64,000 bases of DNA from Pseudomonas viridiflava (GCF_900582195.1 NZ_UTHA01000001.1:806001-870000), one strand, 5' to 3'; shown: positions 37,151 to 47,933, counted from the first letter of the stretch. Numbers and translations: made by a program. The notes: generated by a model not told the origin, from the letters alone.

Positions 37151-37178
37151 AGCATAGATTCATGGGTGTACAAGTCAA
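37151..37178 (-). promoter_or_regulatory. Candidate promoter of the photolyase/lipid operon
   Basis: On the minus strand TTGACT (37178-37173), a 16-base spacer and TATGCT (37156-37151). The -35 lies inside operator box 2, and box 1 covers the start of the transcript, so a bound regulator could block or reshape the promoter. Confidence 0.5.
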
Positions 37179-37190
37179 ATTGTTTGTATA
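37167..37190. promoter_or_regulatory. PplR/LitR-type operator, box 2
   Basis: TGTACA-N12-TGTATA, a second exact match to the PplR1 consensus, centred 49 bases from box 1. On the minus strand both boxes continue from the same flank, AGTTATACA. Confidence 0.75.
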
Positions 37191-37215
37191 ACTTTTTTGA
37201 TTGAACGCAGTTCAC

Positions 37216-37306
37216 TGTGGGAGCGAGCTTGCTCGCGAATACGGATTAACATCCAAAAAATGCATTGATTGACACACCGCCTTCGCGAGCAAGCTCGCTC
37301 CCACAG
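37216..37306. repeat. REPIN (paired REP elements)
   Basis: Inverted REP pair between the operon promoter and the 3' end of the Trp-rich protein gene. Confidence 0.9.
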
Positions 37307-37316
37307 GGGACGGTCT

Positions 37317-38590
<1,274 letters not shown>

Positions 38591-38712
38591 CTAGCGTTCT
38601 CGTTCTGACAGCTTGGCCTATGGTTAAACAATAGAGCCTGCCCGATAGAAAAGATCCCTGCTTATAAAAATAGACTAGTGATCCGGGTTAAACGCCACGC
38701 GAGGAAGATGTC

Positions 38713-39615
38713 ATGCACATATTGCTGACCGGCGGTACTGGTTTGATAGGACGTCAGCTCTGCCGACATTGGTCAGGGCAGGGCCATCGTTTGACGGTGT
38801 GGAGTCGCAAACCGGAAAACGTCGCAAAGATCTGCGGTGCGCAGGTGCGAGGCATCGCGCGTCTGGAAGATCTCGGCGAGGAGCCTGTGGACGCGATCAT
38901 CAATCTGGCCGGCGCGCCGATTGCTGATCGGCCGTGGACTCATCGGCGCAAAGCCTTGTTGTGGAGCAGCCGCATCACGCTGACGGAAACGCTGTTGGCG
39001 TGGCTCGAAAGCCGCGCGCAGAAACCGGCATTGTTGATTTCAGGTTCGGCGATCGGCTGGTACGGCGATGGCGGTGAGCGCGAACTGACTGAAGATTCGC
39101 CGCCGGTGATCGACGATTTCGCCAGCCAGTTGTGCATTGCCTGGGAGGAAACCGCGCAGCGTGCCGAGGCTCAGGGCATCCGCGTGGTGCTGGTACGAAC
39201 CGGTCTGGTGCTGTCGGCCGAGGGCGGCTTTTTGTCGCGCTTGTTGTTGCCGTTCAAACTCGCGCTGGGCGGGCCTTTGGGCAATGGTCGGCAGTGGATG
39301 CCGTGGATTCACATCAACGATCAAATCGCCCTGATTGATTTTCTTCTGCACCGCAATCAGGCCAGCGGTCCTTATAATGCGTGCGCGCCGAAACCTGTGC
39401 GCAATCGCGAATTTGCCAAGACGCTGGGCAGCGTTTTACACCGCCCGGCGTTCATGCCGATGCCGACGCTGGCGCTGAAGGTCGGCCTCGGCGAGATGTC
39501 TTTGTTGTTGCTCGGCGGCCAGAAAGCTATGCCGGCACGCTTGCTGGAAGCGGGTTTCACTTTCCAGTTCACGGATTTACGCGCGGCTTTGGATGATCTC
39601 TCCAGCCGCCTCTGA
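38713..39615 (+). CDS. TIGR01777-family SDR-like oxidoreductase (YfcH type)
   Basis: A 300-residue extended [19 protein letters not shown] (residues 4-19) is the NAD(P) loop and [14 protein letters not shown] and [12 protein letters not shown] are TIGR01777 signatures, followed by a DUF1731 C-terminal domain. The substrate is unknown. GAGGAAG lies before ATG 38713. It is divergent from the FAD/Trp-rich pair and 13 bases ahead of hemH, so both genes are probably co-transcribed. Confidence 0.9.
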   Translation: MHILLTGGTGLIGRQLCRHWSGQGHRLTVWSRKPENVAKICGAQVRGIARLEDLGEEPVDAIINLAGAPIADRPWTHRRKALLWSSRITLTETLLAWLESRAQKPALLISGSAIGWYGDGGERELTEDSPPVIDDFASQLCIAWEETAQRAEAQGIRVVLVRTGLVLSAEGGFLSRLLLPFKLALGGPLGNGRQWMPWIHINDQIALIDFLLHRNQASGPYNACAPKPVRNREFAKTLGSVLHRPAFMPMPTLALKVGLGEMSLLLLGGQKAMPARLLEAGFTFQFTDLRAALDDLSSRL

Positions 39616-39628
39616 AATAGGACGTTGC

Positions 39629-40654
39629 ATGACCGATCACGCCTTGCTTCTGGTCAACCTGGGTTCCCCGGCCTCCACCTCGGTGGCCGATGTGCGCAGC
39701 TACCTCAATCAATTCCTGATGGACCCGTACGTGATCGACCTGCCGTGGCCGGTGCGGCGTCTGTTGGTATCGCTGATCCTGATCAAGCGCCCCGAGCAGT
39801 CGGCCCACGCCTATGCCTCGATCTGGTGGGACGAGGGCTCACCGCTGGTGGTGCTCAGTCGTCGTCTGCAACAGCAGATGACCGCACAGTGGAATCACGG
39901 CCCGGTGGAACTGGCGATGCGTTACGGCGAGCCGTCGATTGAAACCTGCCTGCTGAAACTGGTGGCGGCGGGGCACAAGCGCATCACGCTGGCGCCGCTG
40001 TATCCGCAATTCGCCGACAGCACCACGACCACGGTGATCGAAGAAGCGAAACGGGTGATTCGGCAGAAGAAACTCGATGTGCAATTGTCGGTGCTGCAGC
40101 CGTTCTACGATCAGCCGGAATATCTGGATGCGCTGGTTGAAAGCGCGAAGCCGCATCTGCTGCAGGATTACGATCACTTGCTGCTGAGCTTCCACGGCTT
40201 GCCCGAGCGGCACCTGACCAAACTCGATCCGACCGGCAATCATTGCTTCAAGAATGAAGACTGCTGCAAGAACGCCTCGCCTGCTGTGTTGGCGACCTGT
40301 TATCGCGCGCAATGCCTGCGTACAGCAGCGTTGTTTGCTGAGCGCATGGGCCTGCCGGAGGGCAAATGGTCGGTGTCGTTTCAGTCGCGTCTGGGTCGGG
40401 CGAAGTGGATCGAACCGTACACCGAAGCGCGCCTGGATGAACTGGCGAAAAGCGGTGTGAAGAAAATTCTGGTGATGTGCCCGGCGTTTGTCGCCGATTG
40501 CATCGAAACGCTGGAAGAGATTGGTGATCGCGGCAAGGAACAGTTCCGCGAAGCGGGGGGCGAGGAGTTGGTGTTGGTGCCGTGCCTGAATGATGACCCG
40601 CAATGGGCCAAGGCCTTGGCGACGCTCTGCGAAAGAGCACCGCTGGCCCTGTGA
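39629..40654 (+). CDS. hemH: Ferrochelatase
   Basis: A 341-residue enzyme inserting iron into protoporphyrin IX, the last step of haem synthesis. [10 protein letters not shown] opens the protein, [11 protein letters not shown] holds the catalytic His, and [18 protein letters not shown] supplies clustered cysteines. ATG 39629 with AGGA upstream. It lies next to the light-response locus; since protoporphyrin makes singlet oxygen in light, the neighbourhood is sensible, though no box was seen directly before hemH. Confidence 0.96.
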   Translation: MTDHALLLVNLGSPASTSVADVRSYLNQFLMDPYVIDLPWPVRRLLVSLILIKRPEQSAHAYASIWWDEGSPLVVLSRRLQQQMTAQWNHGPVELAMRYGEPSIETCLLKLVAAGHKRITLAPLYPQFADSTTTTVIEEAKRVIRQKKLDVQLSVLQPFYDQPEYLDALVESAKPHLLQDYDHLLLSFHGLPERHLTKLDPTGNHCFKNEDCCKNASPAVLATCYRAQCLRTAALFAERMGLPEGKWSVSFQSRLGRAKWIEPYTEARLDELAKSGVKKILVMCPAFVADCIETLEEIGDRGKEQFREAGGEELVLVPCLNDDPQWAKALATLCERAPLAL

Positions 40655-40659
40655 TGATC

Positions 40660-40682
40660 ATTCCCACGCAGAGCGTGGGAAC
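40660..40682. repeat. Short palindromic repeat between hemH and uraA
   Basis: TTCCCACGC-AGA-GCGTGGGAA, a perfect 9-bp stem with a 3-base loop between convergent genes. The same unit recurs at 54314-54340. It can act as a transcript-end hairpin. Confidence 0.75.
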
Positions 40683-40699
40683 GATCAGATCTTGAAGGC

Positions 40700-41974
40700 T
40701 TAGATCAGCGGCTCATCCGCCTTCTTGTTCTTCCAGCCATCATTGCCCGGCAGAATCAGGTTCAGCGCAATCGCCACCACCGCGCACAGCGCGATGCCTT
40801 TGAGGCCAAAGTCGTCAGGACCGGTGCCGGTGCCGACCAGCACACCGCCAATCCCGAACACCAACGTTACCGAGACAATCACCAGATTTCGCGCCTCGCC
40901 CAGATCGATCTTGTGACGGATCAGGGTGTTCATGCCCACCGCCGCGATCGAACCGAACAGCAAGCACAGAATCCCGCCCATCACCGGCACCGGGATGCTT
41001 TGCAGCAGTGCGCCGAACTTGCCGATGAACGCCAGGCTGATGGCGAAGATCGCCGCCCAGGTCATGATTTTCGGGTTGTAGTTCTTGGTCAGCATCACTG
41101 CGCCCGTCACTTCGGCGTAGGTGGTGTTTGGCGGGCCGCCGAACAGACCGGCTGCGGTGGTGGCAATACCGTCACCGAGCAGGGTGCGATGCAGGCCTGG
41201 TTTTTTCAGGTAATCGCGACCGGTCACGCTACCTACAGCAATCACGCCACCGATGTGTTCAATGGCCGGAGCCAAAGCCACCGGAACGATGAACAGAATC
41301 GCCTGCCAGTTGAACTCCGGCGCGGTGAAGTGCGGGATCGCAAACCATGGCGCCGCGGCAATCTTCGCCGTGTCGACCACGCCGAAGTAGAACGCCATAG
41401 CAAAACCGACCAGTACGCCGGAAATGATCGGTACCAGACGGAAGATGCCTTTGCCGAACACCGCCACGATCAGCGTGGTCAGCAATGCGGGCATCGAGAT
41501 CATCATCGCGGTCTGGTAGTGGATCAGTTCAGAACCGTCGCCAGCCTTGCCCATCGCCATGTTCGCGGCAATCGGCGCCATCGCCAGGCCGATGGAAATG
41601 ATCACCGGACCAATCACCACCGGTGGCAGCAAACGGTCAATGAAGCCCGTGCCTTTGATCTTCACGGCGAGGCCGAGGAAGGTGTAGACGAAACCGGCCG
41701 CCATCACACCGCCCATGGTCGCCGCGAGGCCGAACTGGCCCTTGGCGAGAATGATCGGGGTGATGAAAGCGAAGCTCGACGCCAGAAACACCGGCACCTG
41801 ACGCCCGGTGACGATCTGGAACAGGATCGTCCCTAAACCCGCTGTAAACAGTGCCACGTTCGGGTCCAGGCCCGTGATCAGCGGCATCAGCACCAGGGCG
41901 CCGAAAGCCACGAACAGCATCTGGGCGCCGGACAGCACCGTGCGCCAGAGCGGATCGTTGAACTCTTGCTGCAT
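40700..41974 (-). CDS. uraA: Uracil permease
   Basis: A 424-residue transporter with about 14 hydrophobic segments of the NCS2 family (uracil-xanthine permease). APAIEHIGGVIAVG carries the substrate-coordinating Glu, and FGGPPNTTYAEVTGAV is the family signature with the second one. It imports uracil with protons. It begins 2 bases after the upp stop; the permease and the phosphoribosyltransferase form one salvage operon. Confidence 0.95.
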   Translation of the reverse strand: MQQEFNDPLWRTVLSGAQMLFVAFGALVLMPLITGLDPNVALFTAGLGTILFQIVTGRQVPVFLASSFAFITPIILAKGQFGLAATMGGVMAAGFVYTFLGLAVKIKGTGFIDRLLPPVVIGPVIISIGLAMAPIAANMAMGKAGDGSELIHYQTAMMISMPALLTTLIVAVFGKGIFRLVPIISGVLVGFAMAFYFGVVDTAKIAAAPWFAIPHFTAPEFNWQAILFIVPVALAPAIEHIGGVIAVGSVTGRDYLKKPGLHRTLLGDGIATTAAGLFGGPPNTTYAEVTGAVMLTKNYNPKIMTWAAIFAISLAFIGKFGALLQSIPVPVMGGILCLLFGSIAAVGMNTLIRHKIDLGEARNLVIVSVTLVFGIGGVLVGTGTGPDDFGLKGIALCAVVAIALNLILPGNDGWKNKKADEPLI

Positions 41975-41976
41975 GG

Positions 41977-42615
41977 TTACGCGTCCTTCTGCTTGGTGCC
42001 GAAGATCTTGTCACCGGCGTCGCCAAGTCCAGGGATGATGTAACCGTGCTCGTTCAAACGCTCATCGATGGACGCGGTGTAGATAGTCACGTCCGGGTGA
42101 GCTTTTTCCACTGCTGCAATGCCTTCCGGCGCGGCAACCAGCACCATCGCGCGGATGTCTTTGCAGCCGGCTTTCTTCAACAGATCAATGGTGGCAACCA
42201 TGGAGCTGCCGGTAGCGAGCATCGGGTCGATGATCATCGCCAACCGTTCGTCGATTTCCGGAACCAGTTTTTCCAGATAGGTGTGCGCTTGCAGGGTTTC
42301 TTCATTGCGGGCAACGCCCACAGCGGAAACCTTGGCGCCGGGGATCAGGCTCAGCACGCCTTCCAGCATGCCGATGCCGGCGCGCAGGATTGGCACGACG
42401 GTGATCTTCTTGCCGGCGATCTTCTCGACCGACACGGTGCCGCACCAGCCTGCAATATCGTAGGACTCCAGCGGCAAATCTTTTGTAGCTTCATAGGTCA
42501 ACAGGGCGCCGACTTCCTGAGCGAGCTCACGGAAATTCTTGGTGCTGATATCGGCGCGGCGCATCAGGCCGAGTTTATGACGGATCAGCGGATGGCGGAT
42601 CTCGAGGATGGGCAT
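41977..42615 (-). CDS. upp: Uracil phosphoribosyltransferase
   Basis: A 212-residue enzyme converting uracil and PRPP to UMP. The PRPP loop is [17 protein letters not shown], and [12 protein letters not shown] at the C-terminus binds uracil. It is followed by uraA after 2 bases. Its promoter region is shared with divergent hpt and contains a 16-bp palindrome. Confidence 0.97.
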   Translation of the reverse strand: MPILEIRHPLIRHKLGLMRRADISTKNFRELAQEVGALLTYEATKDLPLESYDIAGWCGTVSVEKIAGKKITVVPILRAGIGMLEGVLSLIPGAKVSAVGVARNEETLQAHTYLEKLVPEIDERLAMIIDPMLATGSSMVATIDLLKKAGCKDIRAMVLVAAPEGIAAVEKAHPDVTIYTASIDERLNEHGYIIPGLGDAGDKIFGTKQKDA

Positions 42616-42671
42616 GGAAAAACTCCGGCGGCGGGCAAAAAAACCGGCCTAGATTAATCTATCCGAGGGTG

Positions 42672-42687
42672 ATGTCCTATAGGACAT
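42672..42687. promoter_or_regulatory. 16-bp perfect palindrome between upp and hpt
   Basis: ATGTCCTATAGGACAT is perfectly self-complementary. It lies 57 bases before upp and 92 bases before hpt, in the shared control region of two divergent base-salvage units. This looks like a repressor operator; no known consensus comes to mind. Confidence 0.5.
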
Positions 42688-42778
42688 TCTGTACGTTAGT
42701 CCATAAAGGCTTGATTCGGCCTCGATGGATGCGTACCTTTGCCCGCTTTTCCAATTCCGCCAACCCCTGGAGAGCGCC

Positions 42779-43336
42779 ATGTCCGCTGATCTCGAGCATA
42801 TCCGTCAAATCATGCGAGAGGCTGACTGCCTGTACACCGAGTCTGAAGTCGAGGCGGCCATCGCCCGTGTCGGTGCACAAATCAACGAACAACTGGCTGA
42901 CAGCAACCCGGTGGTGTTCTGCGTGATGAACGGCGGCCTGATCTTCTCCGGCAAACTGCTGACTCACCTGCAGTTTCCGCTGGAAGCGTCGTACCTGCAC
43001 GCGACCCGTTATCGCAATGAAACCAGCGGCGGCGACCTGTTCTGGAAAGCCAAGCCGGAAGTCTCGTTCATCGACCGCGACGTGCTGATCATCGACGACA
43101 TTCTCGACGAAGGTCACACCCTCGGCGCGATCATCGACTTCTGCAAACACGCCGGCGCGCGCAAAGTGCACACCGCCGTGCTGATCGACAAGGACCACGA
43201 CCGCAAGGCGCGTCCTGACCTGAAAGCCGATTTCGTCGGCCTGCCGTGCATCGACCGCTACATCTTCGGTTATGGCATGGACTACAAAGGCTACTGGCGC
43301 AACGCCAACGGGATTTTTGCCGTTAAAGGCATGTAA
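42779..43336 (+). CDS. hpt: Hypoxanthine-guanine phosphoribosyltransferase
   Basis: A 185-residue purine-salvage enzyme turning hypoxanthine or guanine into IMP or GMP with PRPP. VLIIDDILDEGHTLGAI is the PRPP-binding loop with its two Asp residues, and KADFVGLPCIDRYIFGYGMD the base-binding hood. ATG 42779 has TGGAGAG upstream. It is divergent from upp-uraA and followed by a solo REP. Confidence 0.95.
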   Translation: MSADLEHIRQIMREADCLYTESEVEAAIARVGAQINEQLADSNPVVFCVMNGGLIFSGKLLTHLQFPLEASYLHATRYRNETSGGDLFWKAKPEVSFIDRDVLIIDDILDEGHTLGAIIDFCKHAGARKVHTAVLIDKDHDRKARPDLKADFVGLPCIDRYIFGYGMDYKGYWRNANGIFAVKGM

Positions 43337-43353
43337 TTCACGCCTCGATCCAA

Positions 43354-43377
43354 TGTGGGAGCAAGCTCGCTCCCACA
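43354..43377. repeat. Solo REP-derived palindrome
   Basis: TGTGGGAGC, six bases and GCTCCCACA give a 24-base perfect hairpin, a shortened, fused REPIN like the one at 9691-9718. It lies 18 bases after hpt. Confidence 0.8.
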
Positions 43378-43449
43378 GTTGTTTTGTGTGTGCTGATCCC
43401 TCCGCGTTCCCCATGCTAGAGTGCTCGGCCCCGCCCTCCGGAGCCTGTC

Positions 43450-43929
43450 ATGAGCCTCTCGATCCGCAGCCTCGCCGCGCTTTTCCTGATCTTCAGCCTG
43501 CCTCTTTCCGCCGCGCCGATGCACAGCCAGTTCCTGCCACCGGACGATCTGACCGTGCGCGATGCCGAGCCTGAGCAGCAGCAACTGCTGCAGGTCACCG
43601 ATTATTCGGTGGTCGTTGGGGCGCAACGCCAGTCCAATCAGCAGCCGATCCCGGTCACCTCACCGCTGATGATCCGCCTCAAGGGCAAGTCCCTGAACAA
43701 AGGCGCGACCATCACTCAAGTGCTGGTCAATTTCGATGGCGAAAGCAAAAGCCTGAAAAAACCGATTTACGACGACAAGAGCAAAACCCTGACCTTGTTT
43801 TATCCACAGGCCCAATACCGCGTGATCATTGATCTGCTGCGCAATGACACGGTGTATGTGCAGTTCCTCAGTTATGCCAACGGCCATATCTGGGCCGATT
43901 TGCACACCGGGGCGGTGCGATCGCGTTGA
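43450..43929 (+). CDS. Hypothetical exported protein
   Basis: A 159-residue protein with a clear Sec signal peptide (MSLSIRSLAALFLIFSLPLS, cut near AAP). The mature part is mixed beta/charged without a motif that I recognise. The codon use is like that of its neighbours and the gene stands alone between hpt and the PA4642-type gene. Probably periplasmic; function unknown. Confidence 0.75.
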   Translation: MSLSIRSLAALFLIFSLPLSAAPMHSQFLPPDDLTVRDAEPEQQQLLQVTDYSVVVGAQRQSNQQPIPVTSPLMIRLKGKSLNKGATITQVLVNFDGESKSLKKPIYDDKSKTLTLFYPQAQYRVIIDLLRNDTVYVQFLSYANGHIWADLHTGAVRSR

Positions 43930-43992
43930 GCCGGGCGGCCGGGCAGGGGTAAACTGCCCGCCCCGTGTCATGTCTGCGAGCTGGAGTCGGCA

Positions 43993-44280
43993 ATGCGTAA
44001 AGATAAGAAACAAGTGATTGGTGACGAGATCGGCGATGAGCAGATCAAGCTGTTCCTCGATTTTGAGCCCGTCGACGCCACTTCGCCGTCGCTGCACAAA
44101 CTGATCAAGGCTTATCGTGGTTTGCGTATCGACGACTTCGAACGCTTCCTCGGCTTCTTCGTCGAGGCGGGCTATGACGTTGATGGCAAGGATGAGCAGG
44201 GCAAGACCTTTGTTGACCTGATCGCCGATCAGCGCAACGCCCCGGACTACATTGAGCTGATCGAAAAGTCCCGCGCCTGA
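43993..44280 (+). CDS. PA4642-family small protein
   Basis: A 95-residue acidic soluble protein (MRKDKKQVIGDEIGDEQIKL, then LRIDDFERFLGFFVEAGYDV). It matches the Pseudomonas-specific PA4642 family and sits in the same position as there, next to mqo. Function unknown. A strong bidirectional terminator follows 13 bases later. Confidence 0.85.
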   Translation: MRKDKKQVIGDEIGDEQIKLFLDFEPVDATSPSLHKLIKAYRGLRIDDFERFLGFFVEAGYDVDGKDEQGKTFVDLIADQRNAPDYIELIEKSRA

Positions 44281-44292
44281 GGCTTTTCCCAA

Positions 44293-44340
44293 GCATAAAA
44301 AAACGCCCCGCACTCACAGAGTACGGGGCGTTTTTTATGC
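44293..44340. terminator. Bidirectional terminator between the PA4642-type gene and mqo
   Basis: GCATAAAAAAACGCCCCG and CGGGGCGTTTTTTATGC are near-perfect inverted arms around a CACTCACAGAGTA loop, with T-runs on both strands. Confidence 0.95.
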
Positions 44341-44347
44341 GGCTAGA

Positions 44348-45856
44348 TCAAGCGTAGCTTGGGGTCTCGCTGCTTTCTTCAACCAGTTCCAGCGCGATGT
44401 TGTTCTGCGTGTTGATCTTGCGATACAGCGCAGCATCGGTTTCCAGAACCTTTTCACGGGCCGGGAAGATTTCCGCCAGTTTGCCAGCCCACTCACCCTT
44501 GGCCTTGGCCGGGAAGCACTTCTCGATCAGCTCGAGCATGATCGAAACGGTTACCGACGCGCCAGGGGAGGCGCCGAGCAGGGCGGCGAGGGAACCGTCC
44601 TTGGCCGCAACCAGTTCGGTACCGAACTGCAGGATGCCGCCTTTTTTCGGGTCTTTCTTGATGATCTGCACCCGTTGGCCGGCCACTTCCAGGCGCCAGT
44701 CTTCGGCTTTCGCTTCCGGGTAGAAACGGCGCAGGGAATCCAGACGCTGCTCCATCGATTGCATCACTTCGCTGACCAGGTATTTGGTCAGGTCCATGTT
44801 GTTTTTCGCCACCGCCAGCATCGGCCCGATGTTGCCGGCGCGTACCGACAGCGGCAGGTCCATGAAGGAACCGTGCTTGAGGAACTTGGTGGTGAAACCG
44901 GCGTATGGTCCGAACAGCAGGGATTTCTTGCCGTCGACCACGCGGGTGTCCAGGTGCGGCACCGACATCGGTGGCGAACCCACAGCGGCCTGGCTGTAGA
45001 CCTTGGCCTGGTGCTGTTTGACCACTTCCGGGTTGTCGCAGCGCAGCCATTGGCCACTGATCGGGAAGCCGCCGAAGCCTTTGCTTTCTTCGATGCCCGA
45101 AGCCTGCAGCAACGGCAACGCCGCGCCACCGGCGCCGAGGAAGACGAACTTGGCGTCGACTTCACGGCTGCTGCCGCTGTTGACGTCTTTGATGCTGACG
45201 GTCCAGCCGGCGCCGTTACGCTTGAGGCCGGTGACGCGCTTGCAGTATTTGACTTGAGTGTCGGGAGCGCTGGTCAGGTGCTTGAGCAACTGATTGGTCA
45301 GAGCGCCGAAGTTGACGTCGGTGCCGTTCATCACGCGGGTCGCTGCGAGCACTTCGTCTTGCGCGCGGCCCGGCATCATCAGTGGCATCCACTCGGCCAT
45401 TTTGGCCTTGTCTTCGGTGTACTCCATGTCAGCGAAGGCGTGGTGCTTGCTCAACACGTCGAAGCGCGATTTGAGGAAAGACACGCCGCTGTCGCCCTGG
45501 ACGAAACTCAGGTGCGGCACCGGGCTGATAAAGGATTTGCACGAGCCGAAGGTGCCTTTCTTGGTCAGGTACGACCAGAACTGTTTCGACACCTCGAACT
45601 GGGTATTGATGTGCACGGCTTTCTTGATGTCGACGGTGCCATCAGCGGCTTGCGGCGTGTAGTTCAGCTCGCACAGACCCGCGTGGCCGGTACCGGCGTT
45701 GTTCCAAGGGTTGGAACTCTCCGCAGCACCGGAATCCATCAGCTCGACGACTTCCAGCTTGATCGCGGGGTCGAGCTCTTTGAGCAGTACTGCCAGGGTG
45801 GCACTCATGATGCCCGCCCCAACCAGAACTACGTCGACTGCTTCGTTATGCGCCAT
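44348..45856 (-). CDS. mqo: Malate:quinone oxidoreductase
   Basis: A 502-residue peripheral membrane flavoprotein oxidising malate to oxaloacetate and passing electrons to quinone. [17 protein letters not shown] binds [23 protein letters not shown] and [17 protein letters not shown] are family signatures. Pseudomonas depends on this enzyme rather than on NAD-malate dehydrogenase in the TCA cycle. It is monocistronic with a 700-base upstream region. Confidence 0.96.
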   Translation of the reverse strand: MAHNEAVDVVLVGAGIMSATLAVLLKELDPAIKLEVVELMDSGAAESSNPWNNAGTGHAGLCELNYTPQAADGTVDIKKAVHINTQFEVSKQFWSYLTKKGTFGSCKSFISPVPHLSFVQGDSGVSFLKSRFDVLSKHHAFADMEYTEDKAKMAEWMPLMMPGRAQDEVLAATRVMNGTDVNFGALTNQLLKHLTSAPDTQVKYCKRVTGLKRNGAGWTVSIKDVNSGSSREVDAKFVFLGAGGAALPLLQASGIEESKGFGGFPISGQWLRCDNPEVVKQHQAKVYSQAAVGSPPMSVPHLDTRVVDGKKSLLFGPYAGFTTKFLKHGSFMDLPLSVRAGNIGPMLAVAKNNMDLTKYLVSEVMQSMEQRLDSLRRFYPEAKAEDWRLEVAGQRVQIIKKDPKKGGILQFGTELVAAKDGSLAALLGASPGASVTVSIMLELIEKCFPAKAKGEWAGKLAEIFPAREKVLETDAALYRKINTQNNIALELVEESSETPSYA

Positions 45857-46564
45857 TTAACGCGTCTCCAAAATCTGCAGCACCAAATTGTCGGCATGGC
45901 TGCCAGGCGTTCCGGGACAGGTCATTGATGTCCGGGCTATCCGTGGTCAGGTTCGCCATGTCCGAATCTTCGCAATTTTTCGCAACTTCGACGGATGTAT
46001 GCGGCCTGGCTTCAAGAGCTCCATGAACTCATTTCAGCACGCGGCTGGCAATTCGACTTATGGTCGAGACATCCGTTTTTGTGCAACCAAATCCGTAGCG
46101 GACAGGCTTCAGGCTCCGATATTCGAGGTATACCCGGTCCTGTGTCGTTGGGCTGTTTCAGACGCTAATGGTGCATGTTCAGACGCAAAACTTTTCATTT
46201 GCTCGCCACACTCTTGTGAAGTTGTGAAAACCCGTTTTTTTCACGCTCTTTTGAAGACGTGAACCTCAAAAAAGGGCTGTCCAGGCCTGGCACCTTGCCC
46301 GAGGGCAAAAACAACGCGGTGGCCGAGCGTCATGACAGCTCTGCAGATTCGCGAAAAGCGGGGTTTTTGCCGGAAGAACAGGCAAGCGCGCCAACTTCAC
46401 TCGATCTGTGTGGGCGGCTCTCTGTGGGCGATTTTGATGTCAAATGCATGCGCATTGACGCTGTTGCGGGGCCCGATCAGGAGACGTCCTTATAATCGGG
46501 GGGAGATTGTATCGAAGAAATGCGGGCAGTTGCTCGTGTTTAATGACTTTTATTAGGCATCCGG
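45857..46564. other. 708-base region without a recognised gene
   Basis: The stretch between mqo and the small hypothetical gene has only short frames with poor codon use. It must hold the mqo promoter. A TTGACG (46455-46460) and a perfect TATAAT (46491-46496) occur on the + strand but 30 bases apart. An untranslated RNA or a long leader is possible; I see no clear hairpin-T-run end. Confidence 0.45.
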
Positions 46565-46798
46565 TCAGATGCTCAACATCGCATGCACCCGTGCGCGGGG
46601 CTGCGACGCTATGACGCGGGCGCTGGCGGGCAGTGGCTGGTGCAACCAGTTGAGGCGGATTTCTTCGATTTCCACCCAGCCGTCGCCCATTGGCTGCAGG
46701 CTGCACTGCTTGAATGCCTGGCAATGGCCGTTGCGATCGAGCAGGGCGAAGCTGCGGTGCAGCGGGCGAGGGGCGAACAACGAGATCAGATAACGCAT
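46565..46798 (-). CDS. Small conserved hypothetical protein
   Basis: A 77-residue, arginine-rich protein (MRYLISLFAPRPLHRSFALL ... GDGWVEIEEIRLNWLHQPLP) with an AAGG ribosome-binding site 9 bases before ATG 46798. The amphipathic start and conserved-looking WVEIEE region suggest a real protein, but no family is recognised. It is the best of three overlapping frames here. Confidence 0.55.
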   Translation of the reverse strand: MRYLISLFAPRPLHRSFALLDRNGHCQAFKQCSLQPMGDGWVEIEEIRLNWLHQPLPASARVIASQPRARVHAMLSI

Positions 46799-47002
46799 GA
46801 TTGAGTACCTTGTGGGGGACTGATTGCAAGGTTGCCAAGGCGCCGTGACGTCAACGTGTATGGCGGGTGAATAATCTGTGACAGGAACCGCTTTCCCAAG
46901 GGTTGGTCAGACATTTCAGTATTCGCTGCCGGGCGCTGGTTACCCGCAGTGGCCCACCGCTATACTGCCGGCCTGTTTGTGCCTGATTCTGGAGAGAAGA
47001 GC

Positions 47003-47587
47003 ATGTTGCAACGCCTGTTGTTCGGTTTGATCACTGTGGCTGGTTTGACCCTGGCCGGCTGCGCCCACAGCCCGCAACAACTGAACCCGGAGCCGAAGCT
47101 GACCACCCAGCTGCCAGCGGTCGGTCGTGGCCAGCCAGTCGTCGTGCGTGTGGTTGACGGTCGTCCGTCGCCAACCCTCGGCACCCGTGGCGGTCTGTAC
47201 CCGGAAACCAGCGCCATCACTGTGCAGCGCGAGCAGATCCTGCCGAAGCTGCAGGCTCAGGCTGAAGCCGCCGTGCGTCTGCTCGGGTTCACCCCGACCA
47301 ACAACGCGCCAAATGCTCCACAGCTGACCGTGACCCTGGCCGAGCTGAAGTATCAGTCGCCGAAAGAAGGGATGTACGTGACCGAAGCGACCATCGGCGC
47401 GACCTTCCGCTCCGACGTGCAGAACGCCAACCGCCGTTATAGCGGCCGTTACGGTGCGTCGCTGGATCAGCGTTTCGGCATGGCGCCGAACCAGGAAACC
47501 AACACGAAACTGGTCAGCGACGTGTTGAGCGATGCGTTGACGCGTTTGTTCAAGGATCCGACGGTGGGCCAAGTGCTCGCCGAGTAA
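47003..47587 (+). CDS. YajG-family lipoprotein
   Basis: A 194-residue lipoprotein: signal with LTLAGC (C20), mature domain of the YajG family (PF03923; QPVVVRVVDGRPSPTLGTRG). Its role in the outer membrane is unknown. ATG 47003 follows GGAGAG. About 90 bases upstream a weak AlgU-like pair (GAACCG, 16 bases, TCAGA; 46885-46911) is present. A terminator follows. Confidence 0.85.
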   Translation: MLQRLLFGLITVAGLTLAGCAHSPQQLNPEPKLTTQLPAVGRGQPVVVRVVDGRPSPTLGTRGGLYPETSAITVQREQILPKLQAQAEAAVRLLGFTPTNNAPNAPQLTVTLAELKYQSPKEGMYVTEATIGATFRSDVQNANRRYSGRYGASLDQRFGMAPNQETNTKLVSDVLSDALTRLFKDPTVGQVLAE

Positions 47588-47602
47588 TTTTCGACGGATG
47601 TG

Positions 47603-47639
47603 AAAAAGCCCGGGATCAGTGATGAGCCCGGGCTTTTTT
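47603..47639 (+). terminator. Intrinsic terminator of the YajG-like gene
   Basis: AAAAAGCCCGGG, loop ATCAGTGATGAG, CCCGGGCTTTTTTG: a strong GC stem with T-run 15 bases after the stop. Confidence 0.95.
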
Positions 47640-47657
47640 GTGGGACTTGAAATCGTA

Positions 47658-47702
47658 CCCCCTCACCCCAGCCCTCTTCCCCAAGGGGGCTAGGGTGAGG
47701 GT
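47658..47702. repeat. CCCTCACCC-type inverted repeat
   Basis: CCCCTCACCCCAGCCCTCTTCCCC faces its near complement GGGGGCTAGGGTGAGGG. It is the same repeat family as at 50891-51067 but compact. Confidence 0.75.
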
Positions 47703-47714
47703 GCTTTTGCATTT

Positions 47715-47933
47715 TCAGGCAGCCTGAGAATAGAAGTCGAGCACGCTAACGCCCGTCAGCAAATCCGTCTCCGGCAAATCCGCATGCTGATGCCCGCCCA
47801 GTGCGCAATACACCAGCCAATGGCGATCCTGAACATTGAAGGCGAGGCTGCCGACGAGGCTTTGCTGCTCGTCGTAAGGGGTAATGAGATAAAGACGATC
47901 CTGGTTTTCAGCGTGAAGCATGTCGCGTTCCAT
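47715..47933 (-). CDS. Small hypothetical protein
   Basis: A 72-residue frame (MERDMLHAENQDRLYLITPY ... WLVYCALGGHQHADLPETDL) with balanced composition. Starts at 47996, 47933 or 47921 are all possible, and none has a good ribosome-binding site. No family is recognised. It is kept because the C-terminal two-thirds looks protein-like and fills a gap between a repeat and a divergent gene. Confidence 0.5.
   Translation of the reverse strand: MERDMLHAENQDRLYLITPYDEQQSLVGSLAFNVQDRHWLVYCALGGHQHADLPETDLLTGVSVLDFYSQAA

Noticed and set aside
45888..46262. A 124-codon + strand frame upstream of mqo.
   Set aside because: Mixed, Cys- and Phe-rich composition, no ribosome-binding site and no domain; unlikely to be coding.
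46455..46496. TTGACG and TATAAT on the + strand as a promoter for a small RNA.
   Set aside because: The boxes are 30 bases apart, far from the 16-18 needed.
46885..46911. GAACCG-N16-TCAGA as an AlgU promoter for the YajG-like gene.
   Set aside because: Only 8 of 11 consensus bases match; noted with the gene but not called as a feature.
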